From assembly GCA_002946415.1 (NCBI GenBank), contig NJPS01000058.1, positions 186,001-250,000 of the forward strand: a stretch of DNA of 64,000 nt. The letters run 5' to 3'. Both the position numbers and the translations under genes were made by a program. Source of the DNA: Rutstroemia sp. NJR-2017a BVV2. Lineage: Eukaryota > Ascomycota > Leotiomycetes > Helotiales > Rutstroemiaceae. Under the pieces are notes generated by a model. That model was not told the origin of the DNA, searched no databases, and saw only the letters and a program-made list of their open reading frames with translations. Shown here one piece after another: positions 59,336-64,000 of the stretch; the stretch's first letter is position 1; the number at the start of each line of letters is the position of its first letter.

Positions 59336-61137
59336 ATGCAGCAAGACTCCAAGTTCGGTTTCTTCGCGAGCCTCATCGCAAGGTTGTCTACCACTCATGT
59401 ATTACTAGCCATTGTTCTGGGGCTTTTCACAATCACTATCTTTAGATATACTCGACCATCAGATTTACCCGTCGTAAACGCCTATCCTTATGATTTCTTC
59501 CATCAAAAAGCGCATATAGCTTACTTCTCGAATGCTAAAGGGCTCATCGAAGAAGGTCGCAAAAAGGTATGTAGCTGCAAACGGATTGCGTATCATTCAT
59601 TAAAATGATTTAGTACAATGGCCCTTTTCGAATCATTACTACTATAGGATCCCGGGTTATACTGCCTCCCACGTACGCGGACTGGGTACGAAGCTGTCCC
59701 GACCTGGACCATCAGCTTGTGGTTCATCATGTAAGTAAAAGACCACAAATACTTGTTTATATCTTAACGATTAGACGATAGGATTATTTCACAGGTTACC
59801 CAGGATTGGAGGCAAACAGAACCATCACCGATCCAAGGAAGATTGTCATCAACGTTGTGAAGAAGAAGTTTAACCAGAATAGTCGTAAGTGAGCTCCTCC
59901 CATGCCCTGCTTGTATCTAACTCTTTGATTATGTAGAATGTGAGGTTATACATACACACCTCTTGGATGTACTCCAAGCTGTTTGGGGTGATACGCAAGG
60001 CGAGTCTCCAGCGCCCACTCACAAAACATCGAGTACTAATAGAGAATCCCAAGATTGGCACACTGTAAATTTATCGGAGGATCTCATCCGCTTTGTCGGG
60101 AGCATGTCTGAGGCTGTATTTGTTGGGCCTGATTTATCTAGGAACTCGGAGTGGCAAGAACTCGTGATATCGCACACTCTGAGGCTTTTCGCAGCAGTGA
60201 AAGCTCTGCGCGCCTGGCCCGCATTCATACGCCCAGTGGTTCATTGGTTTCTTCCCGAATTCCGCGCTTGCAGACAGCAGGTTCGTCAAGCGAAATCCAT
60301 GCTCCGTCCAATCCTAGATTCTCGAGCGCAGATGAAATCAACTGCAGAGATTAACGCCGAACAACCGCCGAAGTTTGATGATACGATTGAATGGATTGAG
60401 GAAGAGGCCGCAGGCCGTCCTATTGATGCTGCAGAGGTCCAACTCGGTTTTGCGATCGGTGCACTACATACGACAACAGAATTGTTGAAGCAATCTCTTC
60501 TTGACATTTGTGCGCATCCAGAACTCATTCAGCAAATCAGGCAGGAAGTCATCGAGGCGGTTCAGGAAAGCGGTTGGACTACTGCGGGACTTTTCAAGAT
60601 GCAACTGCTAGATAGCGCCATCAAGGAAACGCAACGCATGCATCCTGGAAGCTTAGGTAAGAGTGTGGTTTGAGTGATAGAATGCGAAGACAAATTAGCT
60701 AATCCTGTTGTGATTCAGTTGGTCTGGAAAGGGAGGTCGTTCGCGATGTGACACTTCCGAACGGTGTCAAACTTAGTCGTGGCACCAAAATCGGTGTCGA
60801 TTCCTCGGTGATGTGGGACTCTAAGGTTTACCCCAATTCCCAAGAATACGATCCACAACGCTACCTACGACTACGACAATCTGGGAACAGTGCTGCCGTC
60901 CTCTCATCTTCAAGCCCCGACCACCATGTTTTTGGACTTGGCAAATCTGTTTGCCCGGGTCGCTTTTTCGCATCCAACGAAGTTAAGATAGCAATTGCTC
61001 GGATCATTCTGAATTATGATCTGCGCGCTAAAGTAAAGAATGAGAGCCGCCGTGTAGTCGAGGTGGGATTCATGCTGTTTTCTATGCCTGGGGTCCCGCT
61101 CGAGATTGAGATCAAACGACGACAGGAGGAATTGTAG
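59336..61137 (+). CDS. Cytochrome P450, CYP68/ent-kaurene-oxidase-like
   Basis: CDS is join(59336..59566, 59614..59730, 59782..59884, 59937..60656, 60719..61137), 529 aa. N-terminal membrane anchor (HVLLAIVLGLFTITIF). Introns of 46 to 62 nt all preserve phase and have clear acceptors. K-helix ETQRMHP, and heme loop FGLGKSVCPGRFFASNE are intact. The I-helix reads IGALHTTTELLKQ, lacking the AGxDT core but matching the AxHTT type of the fungal CYP68/ent-kaurene oxidase group. That group works on terpenoid or other hydrophobic substrates. No terpene cyclase lies nearby and the next gene is an MFS transporter, so any cluster link is speculative. Confidence 0.92.
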
Positions 61138-62584
61138 AAGCTTATCTTTAAACTATTGTGTATTATATTCGAGAGATCTAGTAATGTTAAACCCAAATCT
61201 AATAACGTTAAACACAATAGTCATCTAAGTTCCCAACGAGGATCAAGCTGGAAGAAGGATACGTCGAAACTCGGACATTCAGGGACTCTGTACATGTACC
61301 CCCATGATAACTTTTGTTTACTTCACCTCGAATCCCTGTCATCTTTTTGTTACGCTTCTTGGACATGGGTTGAGTTGAAATGGTAGGGCCAGCCAACCCG
61401 CCATACACTGTTGCAACTTGATGGATGTGGTATCTTGGGGTATCGGCGTATGTGTGTTTAGTTACTTTCCAATTGCCATGAATTCCTACCAACAGCCTAT
61501 AATACCTTCACATCTTGCATTGCGCATAGGGCTCTTCAACAGCCTTTCCAATCACCGGAGCAGAAACTTTCCACAACATGTGAATAGGATCAGCAGTATG
61601 GGACCCTGCACCATGGGGGTAATGCACCAATTTTCACCAATTTTCACCATCATCGGGCCCAGAAAGTTTTCCACCGATCTCCGCAACTCACAACCTCCAT
61701 GCTGCACATTTTTACCGCATGTTTAGGCTATGCATGTGTTGCAATACGACTGCATTATCATGCATAAACTCGTGCATGTCCTTTCTTGCAAACTCGGCAT
61801 CGGCCAATAAGCCGTATCGATACGTATGATATCTCCCGAACGGACATTCCGATATCGGTACATGTATGGTTATATCCGGTCCGGTGCTGGAAATACACTG
61901 CACAAAAACATACTCTGCACACGATCAAGTTGTAGCACAGTGGGAAATCTTGATGGGACTTGTGGGGAGTTATCCCATGCGGCAACTACGTAGCTGACAT
62001 GCATTAGCGTGCTTTCCTAGGAAAAGCCGTAGCTGCTCAAAGTTATCTACGAAGTATTATACCCTCAAAGACAGAGACTTCTTGAGGCTGCAGATAACGC
62101 TGCACCACGTGCCGCATAAATTTCCTCTGACTGCATAGTTAAGTTACCCTTTCTGTCTGAAAATCTATCTTCTTCTATGTGAACGGCAAAAACAATGCCC
62201 GCTCCTTCCAGTATCTATCAATCTCCCAATGGCCCCTAATCCCAAACTCCGCAGAGAGAGAAGACTGGAAAGCAGATCTCTCGATCCCCCATCCCGTTTG
62301 AGTACTGCGGAGCATTCCAATGCCTTATCTAGATGTAATGCAGTGTCCAGCCTGCAAACCCAATACCTATACCATGTTCCCGGCGTCTCCATTCGTCAAT
62401 CGAAACTTTCTACAACAATGGACTGATTGACAGAGATTGAAGGGGTCTTTTCGAGTGAATTTGTAATTGTATGCACAGGAGATGAGGGGTACGGGGACTT
62501 GGCTGGGTATATATATATACATAGATATTGCACCATTTTGTTGCAAAAGTTCGTCATTCGTGTTTGTGTTCGCATTGAGAAACT
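61138..62584. other. Intergenic spacer
   Basis: A 1.45-kb spacer. Several short frames occur but none has family support. ATGCAT words cluster near 61720-61790 (ATGCATG, CATGCATAAA). The last 130 bp are the leader of the MFS gene, with a run of TATATA near 62508-62520. Confidence 0.5.
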
Positions 62585-64000
62585 ATGATGTCGCATTATG
62601 CAGATGAGGGGATTGAGCCTTCTGATTGTGGCGCTGAGAGTGATGAATTTACCCCACTATTGGGTGGGAAGGACGCTTCGATTGAGGTGGTGGGGGTTAC
62701 GCTGAAATCTTCGTGTGGGAAAGGAGATGAGGAATCTGCTCTTGGTGGCTCACTGCTGGGCGATAAGCAGTCGCCTGCCGATGTTTCGTCTGGTATCGCG
62801 GGGATTATTTCGATTCTTCTTTTAGGTATGTTGGCTTGCTCTTCAACTAAAATCACATCCTCGGTTCCCCTGTTGTCGAACTCCTTTTGTATTTCACCCT
62901 TTTTCACTTTATTCGCTTCTTCCCCGTTCCTCTGATCCCCCCCTCTCTTCTTCCAAGAATCCAATACACTTTCTTCTCCTCTCCCAGACTCAACCTTCCC
63001 TAACCACACATCCAACCCCAGGTGTATTCATAGCCAGCCTCGATGGCTCCCTCGTCCTCGCTACTAGCGGCACTATCAGTAGCGAGTTCAACGATCTGGG
63101 AAATGCAGGATGGCTTGTTTCGTCATACACGCTAGCGATGTGTGCTACGCAGTCTTTGGTTCGTTTCTCCTTTCTGTTCTTTTCTGCATTTCTTCTTTCT
63201 TTTATCTTAGGCGAGGTTAGATATTTGGAGATGTGAGATGTGAGATTAGGGGGAGGGGCTTAGGCGAGAGAAGGAGCCGGGAAGTTTGTACAGGTTGGTG
63301 ACAAAGTTGGGAAGTTGGGGTGGGGGAAGCTGGTTATGAAAGGCGAACTTCGGTTTGGCTAGGACAGAGGAAGTTCGATTAAGATATTGGCTAATATGGG
63401 TTTATGAGCGATAGTATGGAAAACTGAGTGATATTTACGGGAGAAAGGGGACGATTTTGGTGTCGTATGGGTTCTTCACGGTTGGCTGTGCGATTTGGTA
63501 CGTTTTTTTCCCTGTTTGACTTGTTGTGGGTTCATTGGGAAGACAGTCATTGAAAGATTATCTTCTTTGACTAAGTGACAGAATCAGGGAGGTGGTCCTC
63601 ACACAAGAGGTCAATCATTTATGACTGCGACATCCTTGGGAGCAGATGAGCAACCATGAAGATATCTTTCTTTCTCCCAACATGAATACGTATTGGTAGG
63701 ATAGACTTGCTGAATTTCGACACAGTGGCCTAGGACAGAGTCTCCCCTCGGTTGTCTTTGGAAGGCTAATCGCAGGAATCGGCGGTGCAGGAATCAACTG
63801 TCTGGTTGCCATCGTTATTGCAGGTATATTCCTCCCAGTCTAAACAACCCGTACACGCGCTAATTCACAAAGACATGGTCCCCATCCGAGAAGTCGCCAA
63901 ATGGCGTAGCTACGTCAATATAGCCGCCACAACCGGCAGAAGCCTAGGCGGTCCTATCGGAGGTTTTCTCGCAGACACAATCGGCTGGCGATGGTAACTT
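62585..64000 (+). CDS. MFS transporter, DHA2-type (3' truncated)
   Basis: Proton-coupled 14-helix-type efflux or amino-acid transporter. Exons seen: 62585..62825, 63022..63158, 63415..63497, 63726..63823, 63873..63993; intron 5 starts at 63994 and the gene runs off the window. An acidic cytoplasmic N-terminus (about 70 residues) with a dileucine-like motif (TPLLGG) precedes helix 1 (GIISILLLGVFIASLDGSLV). The family motif AGWLVSSYTLA, then YGKLSDIYGRKGTILVSYGF, CGLGQSLPSVVFGRLIAGIGGAG and GPIGGFLADTIGWRW follow in order. Introns 1-3 are long (196, 256, 228 nt) compared with others here. Substrate cannot be told; vacuolar (Vba-like) and drug-efflux types are both possible. Confidence 0.9.

Noticed and set aside
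59336..64000. Secondary metabolite gene cluster around the second P450 and MFS transporter
   Set aside because: No polyketide, peptide or terpene synthase is in view; two tailoring-type genes alone do not make a cluster. The window ends too soon to decide.

Overview
The window looks like chromosomal DNA of a filamentous ascomycete. Genes carry many short introns (mostly 49 to 100 nt, GTANGT donors, CTAAC or CTGAC branch sites). Gene content includes a secreted CE15 esterase with a fungal cellulose-binding module, cyanovirin-N-like lectins, XRN1, calcineurin A and fungal P450s. Protein wording and gene set fit a leotiomycete (Helotiales, possibly Sclerotiniaceae), but that placement is inference.

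Layout. 1-19.6 kb is a dense housekeeping block: 5'-truncated VPS54 (GARP tether), XRN1 5'-3' exoribonuclease, the HAT2 histone-binding WD40 protein, a very long low-complexity F-box-like protein and an Nrp1-like RNA-binding protein with a decayed ERI1-like exonuclease domain. 19.6-26.6 kb is a gene desert with a 31-copy ACTGA microsatellite. 26.6-36.4 kb holds SPC3 (signal peptidase), a PMP3/SNA2-type membrane peptide, a head-to-head acyl-CoA carboxylase beta/alpha pair, pICln and a CYS-3-like bZIP factor. 36.4-40.7 kb is another gene-poor AT-rich stretch with possible transposon debris. 40.7-49.7 kb is accessory: a P450, two cyanovirin-N-homology genes, a small Skp1-like fragment and the CE15 glucuronoyl esterase. 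51.8-64 kb holds calcineurin A, an unrecognised 184-residue protein, an Mmc1-like mitochondrial protein, a WW-domain protein, a CYP68-like P450 and the 5' part of a DHA2-type MFS transporter cut by the window end.

How genes relate. The clearest functional unit is the carboxylase pair at 29.4-33.8 kb: carboxyltransferase and biotin carboxylase/biotin-carrier subunits transcribed divergently from a 300-bp shared promoter. XRN1 and HAT2 are also divergent over about 530 bp. The two cyanovirin-N genes are same-strand paralogues with matching intron positions. No prokaryote-like defence cassette, CRISPR array or intact transposon was found. All splice structures were deduced by reading splice sites, branch sites, reading phase and family conservation; none has been tested against transcripts.
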